Part shown: positions 52,801-59,989 of the stretch, piece after piece
Position numbering within the stretch: the first letter of the stretch is position 1
How the letters are laid out: each line of letters opens with the position of its first letter
From: Acanthornis magna
Taxonomy: Eukaryota > Chordata > Aves > Passeriformes > Acanthizidae
NCBI GenBank assembly: GCA_036785705.1
Contig: JAWUZG010000297.1
Span: 124,001-188,000, forward strand
Length of the DNA stretch: 64,000 nt
Direction: 5' to 3'
The notes under the pieces: generated by a model
What the model was told of the DNA's origin: nothing
Database searches by the model: none
The model's input: the letters and a program-made list of their open reading frames with translations, nothing else
Made by a program: the position numbers and the translations under genes

Positions 52801-52915
52801 AACCAGGCTGCTGGAGCAGAGGAACCTGAGGGAAACCACCACAGCAGCCTCCCCGGCCGAGGGCAGAAGGCCCCGCTCGGCACGGCCCTGCTCACCTGCC
52901 GCCGCCTGTCGCCAT
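37697..52915 (-). CDS. FBXO15: FBXO15, F-box only protein 15 (nine exons, C-terminus missing, possible nonsense codon)
   Basis: FBXO15 is an F-box protein, the substrate-receptor subunit of an SCF (SKP1-CUL1-F-box) ubiquitin ligase. In mouse it is a known OCT4/SOX2 target in pluripotent cells. Nine minus-strand exons were pieced together: 52896-52915, 48946-49059, 47769-47873, 44983-45225, 44529-44738, 42241-42370, 41806-41900, 38798-38943 and 37697-37899. All introns have GT...AG ends and every phase joins, giving 1266 nt (422 codons). Diagnostic matches to mammals are the start MATGGG, the F-box MPSEMLLKVFSYLD, the PYTGLPF segment, DTSVTVLWYG, NPGLLVG, and GPLLDD...GLHHYSLHLDLH...YLCGTF. 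Exon 6 carries an in-frame TGA. The last exon (about 60-70 residues in human) was not found. The CpG-island start lies 230 bp from an LTR in the same orientation. Confidence 0.9.
37971..38335 (+). mobile_element. Partial ERV LTR (5' part, sense on plus strand) in FBXO15 intron 8
   Basis: The segment starts TGTTGGGTTTGTGTGACC and contains the U3 block 'aagcttcccctatgctgaac', 'ggccaaggccaagcccatca' and a degenerate TATA region (AGATTTAAGAAGG near 38141). It then enters the GC-rich block shared, in opposite orientation, with the solo LTR at 29661-31049. It stops abruptly near 38335 with no matching 3' end, so it is truncated. It is antisense to FBXO15 and begins 71 bp upstream of the exon 9 acceptor. 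Confidence 0.85.
38336..38797. other. FBXO15: FBXO15 intron 8, remaining part
   Basis: No repeat or exon recognised apart from a short direct repeat of TTAAAGTTC near 38333. Confidence 0.6.
38798..38943 (-). CDS. FBXO15: FBXO15 exon 8
   Basis: 146 nt with a strong poly-T tract before the CAAG acceptor and donor GTAAAG. It encodes STPPPNGPLLDDTDPDCGLH, then HYSLHLDLHGR and YLCGTFNGHF. Human has PFLDDSPEYGLHGYQLHVDL and YLCGTFRNLF. Confidence 0.93.
38944..41805. other. FBXO15: FBXO15 intron 7
   Basis: About 2.9 kb, AT-rich, with no transposon recognised. A minus-strand 67-codon frame at 41480-41683 contains KELAF, which resembles part of the human exon 7 segment, but the similarity does not continue. 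Confidence 0.55.
41806..41900 (-). CDS. FBXO15: FBXO15 candidate exon 7
   Basis: 95 nt, open in the required frame, entering at phase 0 and leaving with the two bases that exon 8 needs. It encodes NGWRTDVLLPLIRAMP and ends NLAFISIT. Its length is close to that of the human segment between VGVWK and PPHSPFLDD, but the residues do not align well, the polypyrimidine tract is weak and the donor is GTAGCT. It could be a diverged true exon or chance. Confidence 0.5.
42241..42370 (-). pseudogene. FBXO15: FBXO15 exon 6, with in-frame TGA
   Basis: 130 nt with acceptor TTTCCAAAG and donor GTAAGA. After the stop it encodes LIAEYSLANVTES and LVQLFSLNPGLLVGNWK, matching human LIAKYNLSHLTIS and LIRIFCLHPGLLVGVWK. 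The fourth codon is TGA (42361-42363), at the position of Trp in human LRWHSLIAKY. A downstream acceptor (AG at 42338-42339) would start the exon at 42337, remove the stop and keep the frame, at the cost of 11 codons. Confidence 0.85.
42371..43084. other. FBXO15: FBXO15 intron 5, 3' part
   Basis: Nothing recognised. A 110-codon minus frame (42606-42938) has no family resemblance. Confidence 0.55.
43085..43195 (-). mobile_element. CR1 fragment in FBXO15 intron 5
   Basis: Contains 'ccagggatggagcatccacg', 'acctgttctagtgtctcacc' and 'accctcacagtaaaaagctt', the reverse complement of the CR1 tail region. Only about 110 bp is recognisable. It is in the same strand sense as FBXO15. Confidence 0.88.
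43196..44100. other. FBXO15: FBXO15 intron 5, middle part
   Basis: AT-rich, with no recognised element. Confidence 0.55.
44101..44460 (-). mobile_element. Compact ERV solo LTR (about 360 bp) in FBXO15 intron 5
   Basis: The plus strand starts TGTGGCAACCTGG and ends ATGTCAGACA. Read on the minus strand this is TGTCTGACATTGG...GGTTGCCACA, with TG...CA termini. On that strand TTATATAATGC (TATA box, near 44218) is followed within about 25 nt by AATAAATGCC (near 44199), the tight TATA-AATAAA spacing of short alpha/beta-retroviral LTRs. No matching target-site duplication could be confirmed, so the exact outer boundary is uncertain. It lies just downstream of the exon 5 donor, in the same transcriptional sense as FBXO15. 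Confidence 0.82.
44529..44738 (-). CDS. FBXO15: FBXO15 exon 5
   Basis: 210 nt with acceptor AATAACAG and donor GTGAGT. It encodes GLSWVIALKDKNGKEHVMEK, then SFKDTSVTVLWYGRDWLCLD and LSTLKLYGVTP. It is a strong match to the mammalian central domain. Confidence 0.95.
44983..45225 (-). CDS. FBXO15: FBXO15 exon 4
   Basis: 243 nt with acceptor TATTTTCAG and donor GTAAGC. It completes the F-box helix (LWLKLYSSAL) and carries KNPGYWKNESIFKQ and PLDPYTGLPFVSKEAMK, which correspond to human AGYWKKEYITKQ and PVNPYTGLPVKTKEALR. Confidence 0.95.
45226..47768. other. FBXO15: FBXO15 intron 3
   Basis: No transposon recognised. Holds the 11-bp triplicate at 45313-45345 and a short C/T-rich patch near 46370-46410. 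Confidence 0.55.
45313..45345. repeat. 11-bp tandem repeat, three copies
   Basis: AATGTTAGCAC, AATGTTAGCAT and AATGTTAGCAC lie end to end. Confidence 0.97.
47769..47873 (-). CDS. FBXO15: FBXO15 exon 3 (F-box)
   Basis: 105 nt with acceptor TTTCCCAG and donor GTAAGG. It encodes MPSEMLLKVFSYLDPVSLL followed by SAGCVNKRFYDLASD, the F-box that binds SKP1. It is almost residue-for-residue alignable with the mammalian F-box (MPSEILLKIFSYLDAVSLL). Confidence 0.95.
47874..48945. other. FBXO15: FBXO15 intron 2
   Basis: No transposon recognised. A 21-22 bp duplication lies at 48000-48042. Confidence 0.55.
48000..48042. repeat. 21/22-bp tandem duplication
   Basis: AATCAAAAATCACCTGAAG with AGG, followed at once by AATCAAAAGTCACCTGAAG with AG. 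The copies differ by one substitution and one terminal base. Confidence 0.95.
48946..49059 (-). CDS. FBXO15: FBXO15 exon 2
   Basis: 114 nt (38 codons) with acceptor AACTAG and a strong donor GAGAG|GTGAGT. The frame set by exon 1 stays open throughout (RLRTFAARPGECSE...PNACIE). This N-terminal linker is not conserved in mammals. Because 114 is divisible by three, skipping this exon would also keep the frame. Confidence 0.75.
49060..50894. other. FBXO15: FBXO15 intron 1, 3' part
   Basis: No transposon recognised. It contains three exact copies of CAAGTTTTCC (the third ends in CT) at 50501-50530. Confidence 0.55.
50895..51143. repeat. A-rich (AAAAC/CAAAA)n tract in FBXO15 intron 1
   Basis: About 250 bp of A runs punctuated by single C (AAAAC, AACAAC, AAACC), with almost no T on the plus strand. 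On the FBXO15 sense strand it reads as T-rich. No SINE or LINE body adjoins it. Confidence 0.95.
51144..52850. other. FBXO15: FBXO15 intron 1, 5' part
   Basis: AT-rich, with short poly-A (51748-51763) and poly-T runs. CpG density rises from about 52650. No additional exon was supported. Confidence 0.55.
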
Positions 52916-53140
52916 GGCCGCGGGCAGCGAAGGGAGGGAAGGACGGAAGGAAGGGAAGGAACGCGCGCTGTCACCGCGGTGGGCAGCGCCTGAGGGGGGC
53001 AGGGGCGGTGCCAGGCCGAGGGAGGCCATGTCCGGCAGGGCTGGGTCGGGGCATGCGGGGACGGTGCCCGAGCATGGCCGTGTGGGCCACTCGGGAAGGG
53101 CTGACGCCCCACGGAACCTTCCAGTGACTCAAAGGAATCT
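52850..53140. promoter_or_regulatory. FBXO15: CpG-island promoter of FBXO15
   Basis: A sharp rise in G+C and CpG content around the FBXO15 initiator codon (minus strand), in an otherwise AT-rich interval. In human this promoter region is shared head-to-head with TIMM21. No TIMM21 first exon is recognisable on the plus strand here. A 78-codon plus frame at 52914-53150 has the composition of CpG-island noise. Confidence 0.75.
52896..52915 (-). CDS. FBXO15: FBXO15 exon 1 (coding part)
   Basis: The ATG is at 52913-52915 on the minus strand. It encodes MATGGG plus two bases of the next codon, then a GTGAGC donor. Human FBXO15 also begins MATGRGR. The surrounding sequence is CpG-rich, as expected for a promoter exon. 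Confidence 0.85.
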
Positions 53141-53145
53141 ACTGT

Positions 53146-53791
53146 TGTAGTCGCTCTTAGGAAGCCGCCTGGCCTTCCTGGCTGCCCTCGCCTGGGACAC
53201 GAGCCACTGGCCCACCAAAGGCTATTGCTGGGGTCTTTCCAGCCTGAGTGGGGCTGTTCCCGGCGAGTGGTCAGCTGCAGGCGCCGTTGGTAAAGGAGGC
53301 GAGACAAGGCAAAGAGTTGTGGGAGGGTCTCCCCCATGCTCTCCGTTTATTGTGGGGTCCGGGGGTACGGTATTCGGAAGGGAGAGTGGAGAAGGAGTCC
53401 CCAGGGGGCTGTCCCCAGCCGCCAGTTACAAAGGGGGAAGGGTACCCAATTGGAGAAGGGACAAGGGGAGGGAACAAGGGTACAGGGGCCAATTACAACA
53501 TAAGAGGGGAGGGTACAGTAGACAGCAACCAATAGTACAGTAAACTTAACAGAAGGTTTGGGAAGAAGGGGAAGGTCCAGAGCCCTGGGCACACCTCCCA
53601 AGCAGAGCAGGGGCTGGTCTCATGCCCCTGAGCTGGCATGAGAGGCGGCTGTGGCCAGGGATGGACCAGGGTACATTTCAAAGCTACGTGTGCTATCTTG
53701 TGTGTCCAAACACAAGTCTTCTGTCTCCAGCGCTGCATTTTCACAGATAAATCCCAGGCGATTATGGGGAATGCACCCTTCGGTACTTACA
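53146..53791 (-). mobile_element. ERV LTR-like block immediately upstream of FBXO15
   Basis: Read on the minus strand the block starts TGTAAGTACCGAAGG and ends GAGCGACTACA, with TG...CA ends. It has CCAAT-type boxes (reverse of ATTGG and CCAAT near 53450-53535) and AATAAACGGAGAGC (53346-53351 on the plus strand), about 200 bp before its U5 end. The tail contains GTTGGTAAAGG-type U5 sequence. This organisation (U3 with CCAAT boxes, R with AATAAA, U5 of about 200 bp) fits a class II LTR. I found no target-site duplication, so the boundaries are provisional. It has the same transcriptional orientation as FBXO15 and ends about 230 bp from its ATG. Confidence 0.55.
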
Positions 53792-53887
53792 GTTTGCCAA
53801 TTTTTAGCTAGTTTTATATTAATCTTAGACTAATTAATTTCAATATGTAATTAAGTAATATCCAGGCCAGTCATTTTCCTCATCGGC

Positions 53888-54807
53888 TCATCTTTCAGCA
53901 CGTAGGGATAGTCTGTGTTTTTTCCTGTGTTTTGAAGCACACCCATCCTTCCCAGACTCCTTTGTTTCTAAGGGTTGCTTCCCAAGGTACTCTCTGGATA
54001 AGTCTCTTGAATAGGCCAAACTCTGCCCTCCAGAATTCCAGTGTGGAAGTTTTATTGATGCCCCTCCTTGTTTCACCAAATATTGAAAACTATAATTTCA
54101 TGATCACTGTGCCCCAGATGGCCTCCAACCACCACATCTCCCACCAGCCCTTCTCTGTTTGCAAACAGCAGGTCTAGTGTAGCCCCTCCCCTGGTGGGCT
54201 CGCTCACCGACTGAGACAAAAAGCTGTCCTCCGTACACTCAAGGAAACTCCTAGACTGCTTCTTCTTGGCTGTGTTGAGTTCCCAGCAGATATCTGGCAG
54301 ATTGATGTCACCTACAAGAACAAGGGCTGGTGATCTTGAAACATCCTCCAGCTGCTTGTAGAATAATACCTCCACCTCTCCATCCTGGTGGGGTGGCCTA
54401 GAACAGACTCCCACCAGGATGTCAGCCTTGTTGGCCTTCCCCCTGATTCTTTCCCACAGGCGCTCAACCTTATCGATATTAATCTCCATTTCCGTGGCAT
54501 CAGGAGCCTTCCTAATGTAAAGAGCAACTGCTCCACCTCTTCTCCCTCACCCATCTCTTCCGTAGAGCTTGTAGCCATCCACTACAGTGCTCTGGTTACG
54601 CGAGTCATCCCACCATGTTCCTTTGATGGTGACTACATCAGAGCTTCCCTGCTGTACCATGGCTTCCAGCTCCTCTTGTTTGTTGCCCATGCTGTGTGCA
54701 TTAATGTACATGCACTTCAGCTGGGCTGCTGATTTCACCCCTGACTCTGGCTTACTACCCTTGGGCTTGGTTCTGGAAAGCCTAACTGCATCCCCTTCCC
54801 CCTTCAA
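53888..54807 (-). pseudogene. CR1 ORF2 N-terminal endonuclease domain, degenerate
   Basis: The AP-endonuclease-like domain begins LKCMYINAHSMGNKQEELEA. The expected catalytic Glu motif (TETWW) reads IKGTWWDD here, so the Glu is lost. Downstream are LVLVGDINLPDICWE (conserved GDxN) and DLLFANREGL, and GHLGHSDHEI holds the conserved SDH motif. A frameshift separates the two halves near 54490-54550. Another precedes the tail read at 53888-54079 (SIKLPHWNSGGQ). No reverse transcriptase sequence follows. Confidence 0.9.
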
Positions 54808-54809
54808 AC

Positions 54810-55865
54810 CTAGTCTAAAGCCCTCTCAGTCAGTCCCGCCAACTCATGGACTAGAACCCTTTTGCCCTTGATAGGCAGACAGAGCCCATCTGGCTCCAGC
54901 AGGCCAGGTGCCGTAAGAGTTGCCCCATGACCAAAGAACCCAAAGTTCTGCCGATGGTGCCAGTCCCTAAGCCACTGATTGATAATGCAGCTTCTCCTGT
55001 TCCTTTCATCGTTTGTCCCTGCCGCTGAAAGGACCGAGCAGAACACCACCTGTGCTCCTGCCCCATCAACCACTTGACCCAGGGCCCTGAAGTCCCTTTT
55101 AATTGCTGTGTTGTCTTCTTGTCAATCATATTGCTGCCAGCCTGGAGTGTCAGCACTGGGTAATACTCAGAGGGCTGAATCAGCCCAGGGAATGTTCTGG
55201 AGATATCCCATACCCGGGCCCCAGGGAGGCAGCACGCCTCCCTGTGGGATGGGCCCGGTTGACATATGGGGCCCTCTGTTCCTCTCAGAAGGAGTCGCCT
55301 ACTATGACTACCCTTCTTTTCTTTTTAATGTTAGAGGTAGTGATCTGTTTGACAGACGAAGTGGAGCTGGGAGGCTCTCCGGGCAGATTATTTTCTTCTA
55401 TGTCATCTGGCTGACCCTCCAGATCCAAGGCCTGGATTCTGAAGTGGCACCTGGGTAGGCAATGGGGGTCAGGAGGAATTTTTATTACCTCCCTGGGTAG
55501 GAGCCCTTTTCCACTCCCCTTCATCACCTAGGTCTCCTCCTTCTGCCTGATGGTAGGAGGCATAGGAATCCTCTGACTCCTGGTGGGCTTCTCTCAGGAA
55601 TGGAAGGGTGAAACTCCACTGGTCTATTTCCCGTTCGATTTCCCTAATACTCCTTAGTCTTTCTACCTCCTCCCGAAGCTCCACCACCAGACTGAGGAGA
55701 TCACTCACCTGTTCGCACCTCACGCAGGTGATTTTTGCACCATCCCCTGGTACTGCTAACAGGCTCAAGCACTCCTCACAGGAAGGTGTCTGGACAGATG
55801 CATCCTTCTTGGAGGGTTCTGTTTGGCTAGGTACACTTTTACTAGCTGTAGCTTTTGATCATTTG
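54810..55865 (-). pseudogene. CR1 ORF1 (zinc-finger-like, coiled coil and esterase-like domain), degenerate
   Basis: The order on the minus strand is as follows. A Cys-pair motif (CEEC then CVRC, 17 residues between the pairs) is followed by the coiled-coil-like segment SLVVELREEVERLRSIREIE. A middle region leads to KKRRVVIVGDSF, the start of the SGNH-hydrolase/esterase-like fold with the catalytic GDS. Then come LRGTEGPICQPG and GARVWDISRTFPGL, and finally WLRDWHHRQNFGFFGHGATL with LLEPDGLCLPIKGKR. These are hallmark blocks of avian CR1 ORF1, a nucleic-acid-binding chaperone-like protein. The pieces lie in more than one frame, so the ORF is broken. Confidence 0.9.
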
Positions 55866-55870
55866 GAGAC

Positions 55871-56100
55871 CATTGCTGGAAAAAGAAATTAATAATAAAT
55901 TAAAAAAAAAAAAAACACAACAAAAAAACAACAAAAACCCGGAGTGCCTTTTTAGGGCAAAGGCATTTCTGCATGGCACCTCCCAACGTCCCCATGCCAC
56001 AATCTCAGTCCTCCCAGGGCTCCTGTGTTTGGTTTTATCCCGATATGGAGATGCAGGAGCTCTCCCGGCTGGACAGGGTGTCCCTGAGCCTGCGGATTTC
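55871..56100. other. Short A-rich run and unassigned spacer
   Basis: An A-rich run (55896-55938) is followed by about 160 bp of unrecognised GC-moderate sequence leading into the G-rich tract. A possible short plus-strand segment (MEMQELSRLDRVSLSLR, 56045-56095) has no recognised family. Confidence 0.5.
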
Positions 56101-56552
56101 AGGGATTTGGGGTTGGGAATGGGATGAATTTTGGGGCTGGGAATTGGGGGGATTTGGGGCTGGGAATTCGGGGATTTGGGGGAATTTTAGGGCTGGGATT
56201 TGGGAGATTTTGGGGAATTTCAAGGCTTGGAATTGGGGGATTTTGGGGCTGGGGACTGGGGGGATTTCAGCGAGGTTTGGGGGGAAACTGGGAGTTTGGA
56301 GAGGGATTTTGGGAGATTGAGGGGGATTGGTGGAATTTTGGAGCATTTGGGGTGATTTCGGGAGGAATTTTGAATGGAATTTGGGGGATTTGGGAGGATT
56401 TTGAGGGGGGATTTGGAGGTTTGGGAGAGGTATTAGGGGGGATTTTGGGAGATTGAGAGGAATTGGGGGAATTTTGGGGTGTCATGGGGGGATTTGGGGG
56501 AGTTTAGAGGGATTTTGGCCGATTTGGAGGGATTTTACGGGAGGATTTTGGG
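56101..56552. repeat. G-rich degenerate minisatellite
   Basis: About 450 bp built from variants of GGGATTTTGGGG, GGGCTGGGAATT and GGGGGATTTGGG, with strong strand asymmetry (G and T on plus, almost no C). There are dozens of GGG/GGGG runs separated by 2-7 nt, so G-quadruplex formation is plausible. Periodic Gly/Trp/Phe peptides read from it are artefacts. Confidence 0.93.
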
Positions 56553-56651
56553 AGGGATCCCGGGAATTCCCAGGGATTCCCCCTTTCCCCCCGCACTCCC
56601 TCGGGCACTGTCGCGTCTCCCGGCCTGTGCCGCCGGGATCTGCCCGGCGAC

Positions 56652-56740
56652 TGATGACGTCCGAGAACACCAAGCTGTCATTGGCGGGCAGGAAATAACC
56701 GCGCCAATCGCGAGGCCGGAGGCGGCTCTGGGGGCGGGGC
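56652..56740 (+). promoter_or_regulatory. MHC class I-type SXY-like promoter module (left copy)
   Basis: The order is TGATGACGTCC (X2/CRE-like, 56652-56662), ATTGG (reverse CCAAT, Y-box-like, 56680-56684), a second CCAAT (56704-56708) and a GC box GGGGGCGGGG (56730-56739), followed by the leader ATG at 56758. This arrangement is the usual class I promoter layout, read by RFX/CREB/NF-Y with NLRC5. The X2 site is TGACGTC followed by C, one base off the palindrome kept in the right copy. Confidence 0.7.
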
Positions 56741-56757
56741 CGCAGCGGAGCAGTGCG

Positions 56758-56795
56758 ATGGCTCCAGCGCTGGGCTGGGGGCGCTCCTGGGGGCG
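56758..56795 (+). pseudogene. MHC class I-like leader exon, frameshifted (left copy)
   Basis: It opens ATGGCTCCAGCGCTGGG, encoding MAPAL as in passerine class I leaders. One G is missing compared with the right copy, so the frame shifts after MAPALG. A good donor GTGAGG follows at 56796. No alpha-1 exon is found on the plus strand downstream; the minisatellite intron runs to about 58600 and then stops. The copy is therefore a promoter and leader remnant that could at most make a non-coding transcript. Confidence 0.7.
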
Positions 56796-56850
56796 GTGAG
56801 GCGGGAGTGGCACCCCCGGAACCGGCACCGTGAACCCCCTTATCCTGCAC

Positions 56851-58600
56851 AGGGACTTTTCTGCACGCCTCATCCTGCAAAGGGAACCCCCCCTTACTCC
56901 CAATTCCTGGACGTCAGCACGGCCCTGCACACGCTTGATCCCCTCTCCGATGTCTCTGAGTATCTGCACCCGCATTTCTTTGACCCTGGGACCTCCCTGA
57001 ATCTCGATTTTTGGGAACCGAGAAGGCTTTGCACCCTTTTCCCCAGCAGTGAGATCCTCCGTGTACCCCTTTTTCCACTCCGCAGCCACTTTCCTCGCCA
57101 TTCCTGCTCTCCCAGGCCCCAAACCCTCCCTTTTCCTTGACCCTGGCACCTCCTGGACCCTCATTCCGCCTCTCCAGCTCCCAGACTCTCCTTTTCGTTT
57201 ACCCTGGGACCTGCTGCACCCCAGTTCCTGCCTTTCCCACACTCCCACTCCATCTTCCCTCAACATTGGGGACCCCTTTAAACCTCTTTCTGGCTGTCCT
57301 GGCTTTCCCTACCCCATGACTCCTCTTTCCTCCACACTGGGGACCACTTGGACCTCCCATCCCACTTCCGCTATTTCTTTGTCCTTGGGACTGCCCTGCA
57401 CCCTCCTTCCTGTGCACTGGGACTCCCCTGCACCCCCAACCCCACTAGTGACACCCCCTGCACCAACTTCTCCACACCGGGACCCCCTTGAGCCCCCTCA
57501 GATGGCACCAGGACCCCCCTGAAACCCCATTCCTGGCCACTGGGATTCCCTTGCACCTTCTTCCCAGCTTTGGGACCCTGCTGCACCCCTTTGTCCCACA
57601 CGAGTACCCCCTGCACCCCCTTTTCCCTTCCATTCGGCCTCTCCCAGTCCCCGCCCCCAGTTTTTTCTTTACCTTAGGACCTCCTGTACCCCATCCTGTC
57701 TTTCCCAGCTTCCAAACCCCTCTTAGCACTGGGACCCCATTCCTGATCATCATTCTCACCACCCTGTGACCTCACTTTCCCTGACACTGGGGGCCCGGGA
57801 CTCCCCTTTACTGGACACAGGTGCCCCATGGACACCATGTCCCACCTCTCACAGTCCCTGCACTCCCTTTTCTTGACCCTGGGGCCCCCCTGAACCCCCA
57901 TCCCTAGGCACTGCCAGCCCCTGAATCCCTTGTGCGGCCCTTGGACCCCCCCCGGACCCTGTTTCTGACCCATCTCATGTCTCTCCAGCATGTGACCCCC
58001 CCCTTTCTTGAGCACAGGGACCCCTGTACCCCCATCCCACTTCTTCCAGTGCTTGCATACCCTTTTCTTTAACCCTGGGGCTCCCTTGAGCCACCATTTC
58101 CAGGCACTGGCAATTCCTTGAAGCTCCTCCCCAACTCTGGGAGCCCCATGCACCCCCATTCCTGGCCATCCCATCTGCCCCAGTCCCCAGCCTTCCCCTT
58201 TTGCCTGACTCTGGGACCCCCTGGATGCCAGTTCTTGCCTTTCCCAGCCTCCAGACCCGTATTCCTTAGCACTGAGGACCTCTGGGACACTCATTCCTGG
58301 CTATTCCGGGGCTCCCCACCCCATGACTCCCCTTTCCTTGAAACTGGGGACCACTGTACACCCTTTCCTGGGCACAGGAACCGCTTCAATCCCCATCCCG
58401 CCTCTCCAAGACCCTACGCTCCCCTTTCCTTGACCCTTGAAACCCCCTTGAAACTGCCTTCCCCAGCAGCCCTTATCCTGCACCAATCGTCCTCTGCACC
58501 CCTTTCCCTGACGATCCCGCCCCCACCCCCAGCTTCCCTTTTCCTTGACTCCGGGACCCCTCAGATTCCCTAAATCCCCATGTCCCCCCAGTTCCCCACC
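56851..58600. repeat. C-rich degenerate minisatellite (intron 1 of left MHC-like copy)
   Basis: About 1.75 kb of recurring phrases such as 'ttgaccctgggaccccctg', 'caccccattcctggccactg' and 'cctttcccagcctccag'. The unit is irregular, roughly 40-90 bp. The last 120 bp (58470-58590) match the right copy in inverted orientation. Open frames on either strand are periodic artefacts. Confidence 0.9.
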
Positions 58601-58995
58601 CCCTTGTCTCGGATTAGAGAAAATTTTCCTAGGTGGAAAGTGTTCTGAATAAAACACCTCCCCCACAGCAAAGACTTCCGGCACCCCTTCCCCCATAGCA
58701 AACAGAATATCTCAGCTGAAAGTGGGATAAGAACTGTTTAATTAACAGACCACACAGTGGAAGGGGAAACGGAAAAAAGGGTCATTAAACCTGAATAAAC
58801 AGTTGATGAACTTTAGTGTCCTTTTCCTCAGGCGTGGCTTCCCCTTTCCGGGGTCTCTGGAGAGGCCGGGTGGAGTTCCACTGGTGGCTCCCTGGACGAT
58901 TCTCGTCTGCTGTCCTCCGGGGCTCCTCAGGTTCTCAGATGAGAAAGCAAGGCGAAGAAAAAGGTCCAAAACGACGAAATAACAATCCCAGGGGA
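58601..58995. other. Unassigned block, possibly LTR-derived
   Basis: Holds 'gggataagaactgtttaatt', which resembles the antisense U5-side motif of common avian LTRs (GATAAGAACAGTTTAAT), and two AATAAA motifs on the plus strand (near 58648 and 58794). No termini were found, so I leave it unclassified. Confidence 0.35.
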
Positions 58996-59108
58996 AAAAC
59001 AAAACAAAACAAAACAAAACCAAAGCAAGCAAACAAACAAAAAAAAAACCCAAAAAACCAAAAAACCAAAACCAAACCAAACAAAAAAAAAATTAAAAAA
59101 TTAAAAAC
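58996..59108. repeat. A-rich (AAAAC)n tract
   Basis: Over 100 bp of A runs broken by single or double C, like the tract at 50895. It starts with five near-exact AAAAC units. Confidence 0.95.
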
Positions 59109-59820
59109 CCAAGCAGCAGCCACACCGGTAGCAGCAGCAACCAGCAGCATCAACTGATGGAAAAAAACCCCACCCAAACAGTGTCCCTTCCTTCTCACTC
59201 CCCTGTAGAACAACCAGGGAAAAAAACCCCAAAAATTCCCAAAATTCCCAAAACATCCCGCGCTGGCAGAGCTTCTCTCGGCTGCAGGACACAGTTAAAG
59301 CTACAGGACCATATTCTGGTCAAGCATACAAACGGTAAGGAATACAAGATATCACTACGCCACCCCAGGACACCCCTGCGTTTCCTGGGGTGAGGTTGAG
59401 AATGTGGAATATGGGAAGTGGAAAATGGGGGAAGAGGAATTTGGGAATGCAGAGCAGCAGGATGAGGTTGTTCCTCCTCCTCACCGTCCTGTGCATCCCA
59501 GAGCCATAACCCGGCTGGAATCTCAGCTCACTGTGTCCATCATCGCTGCTATCATCATCATCCTCATCGGATTCGGCATCCGGGAGCTGTGACCCAGTAA
59601 CAGCCAGGATGGGGCTCGGGAAGGCAGCACGGATCCGCCCGGCAGTGATCTGGGGATCTCGCACCGTAGGTGCTGATCCCACTTTAATTTTTATATCGTT
59701 GTTCAAGCTCCACGATTTCCCATTCCAGCCCCACGGCTCCCCCCATTCCCACAGATCCCCCTATGCCCACAGACCCCCCCACTCTCCCTGCTCTGGCTGT
59801 GCTAGACCCACAGCATCTCC
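59109..59820. other. Unrecognised segment downstream of the alpha-1 remnant
   Basis: No class I alpha-2, alpha-3 or transmembrane exon could be recognised on the minus strand, where they should lie. A plus-strand 62-codon frame (59404-59592) has a hydrophobic stretch (TVSIIAAIIIILIGFGI) before its stop. Its complement encodes an acidic run (DAESDEDDDDSSDDG). Either could be an exon remnant, but neither has splice or family support. Confidence 0.4.
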
Positions 59821-59852
59821 AGTCCGGGGGTGGCTGTGCCGGGGGCACTCAC

Positions 59853-59985
59853 CCAGCCGGCTCCAGGAATCCCAGTGTTCCGCCTCGCGCTGGCCCTGCT
59901 CAAAGGGGGTCCCGCCCAGATACCCCAAAACCACAAACTGGGGGAGCCCCGGGCCAGGCTCTGACAGCGCCACAAACAGGAAAGG
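59853..59985 (-). pseudogene. MHC class I-like alpha-1 exon remnant (copy A)
   Basis: The minus strand encodes VALSEPGPGLPQFVVLGYLG, then GTPFEQGQREAEHWDS, followed by a GTGAGT donor (59847-59852). The S-E-P-x-P-G-x-P-Q-F and G-Y-x-x-G-x-P-F pattern is diagnostic of the first beta-strands of the class I alpha-1 domain. Between PFEQ and EHWDS about a dozen residues are missing compared with a normal alpha-1, and the exon ends about 35 codons early. It could not form a normal peptide groove. A polypyrimidine stretch precedes it. Confidence 0.65.
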
Positions 59986-59989
59986 CAGG

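Larger units (their letters stand above)
53860..55870 (-). mobile_element. CR1 LINE, 5' half (ORF1 plus endonuclease part of ORF2)
   Basis: This minus-strand element begins near 55870 with ORF1 and ends near 53860, shortly after the ORF2 endonuclease domain. Reverse transcriptase and the 3' untranslated tail are absent. CR1 copies are normally 5'-truncated, so keeping the 5' half and losing the 3' half is unusual. Several frameshifts and stops show that the copy is dead. Confidence 0.93.
56553..56850 (+). repeat. Inverted repeat, left arm (MHC class I-like promoter plus leader)
   Basis: The arm runs from AGGGATCCCGGGAATTCCCA through the leader exon to CCCTTATCCTGCAC. It matches the reverse complement of 60648-60942 with only scattered differences by eye. 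Further homology continues in the minisatellite introns on each side (58470-58590 against 60000-60125 inverted). Confidence 0.93.

Noticed and set aside
52914..53150. Plus-strand frame beginning MAAGSEG, considered as TIMM21 exon 1
   Set aside because: No match to TIMM21 and no continuing exon. Low-complexity Gly/Arg sequence.
52603..53337. 244-codon minus-strand frame over the FBXO15 start
   Set aside because: It is in a different frame from the MATGGG start and reads across the donor into an intron. CpG-island and LTR artefact.
56535..58294. Long frames (up to 243 codons) on both strands in the G- and C-rich minisatellites
   Set aside because: Periodic low-complexity peptides following the DNA repeat; both strands equally open.
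59404..59592. Plus-strand 62-codon frame with a hydrophobic segment, considered as a transmembrane exon
   Set aside because: Wrong strand for the class I remnants, and the hydrophobic run comes from ATC repeats.
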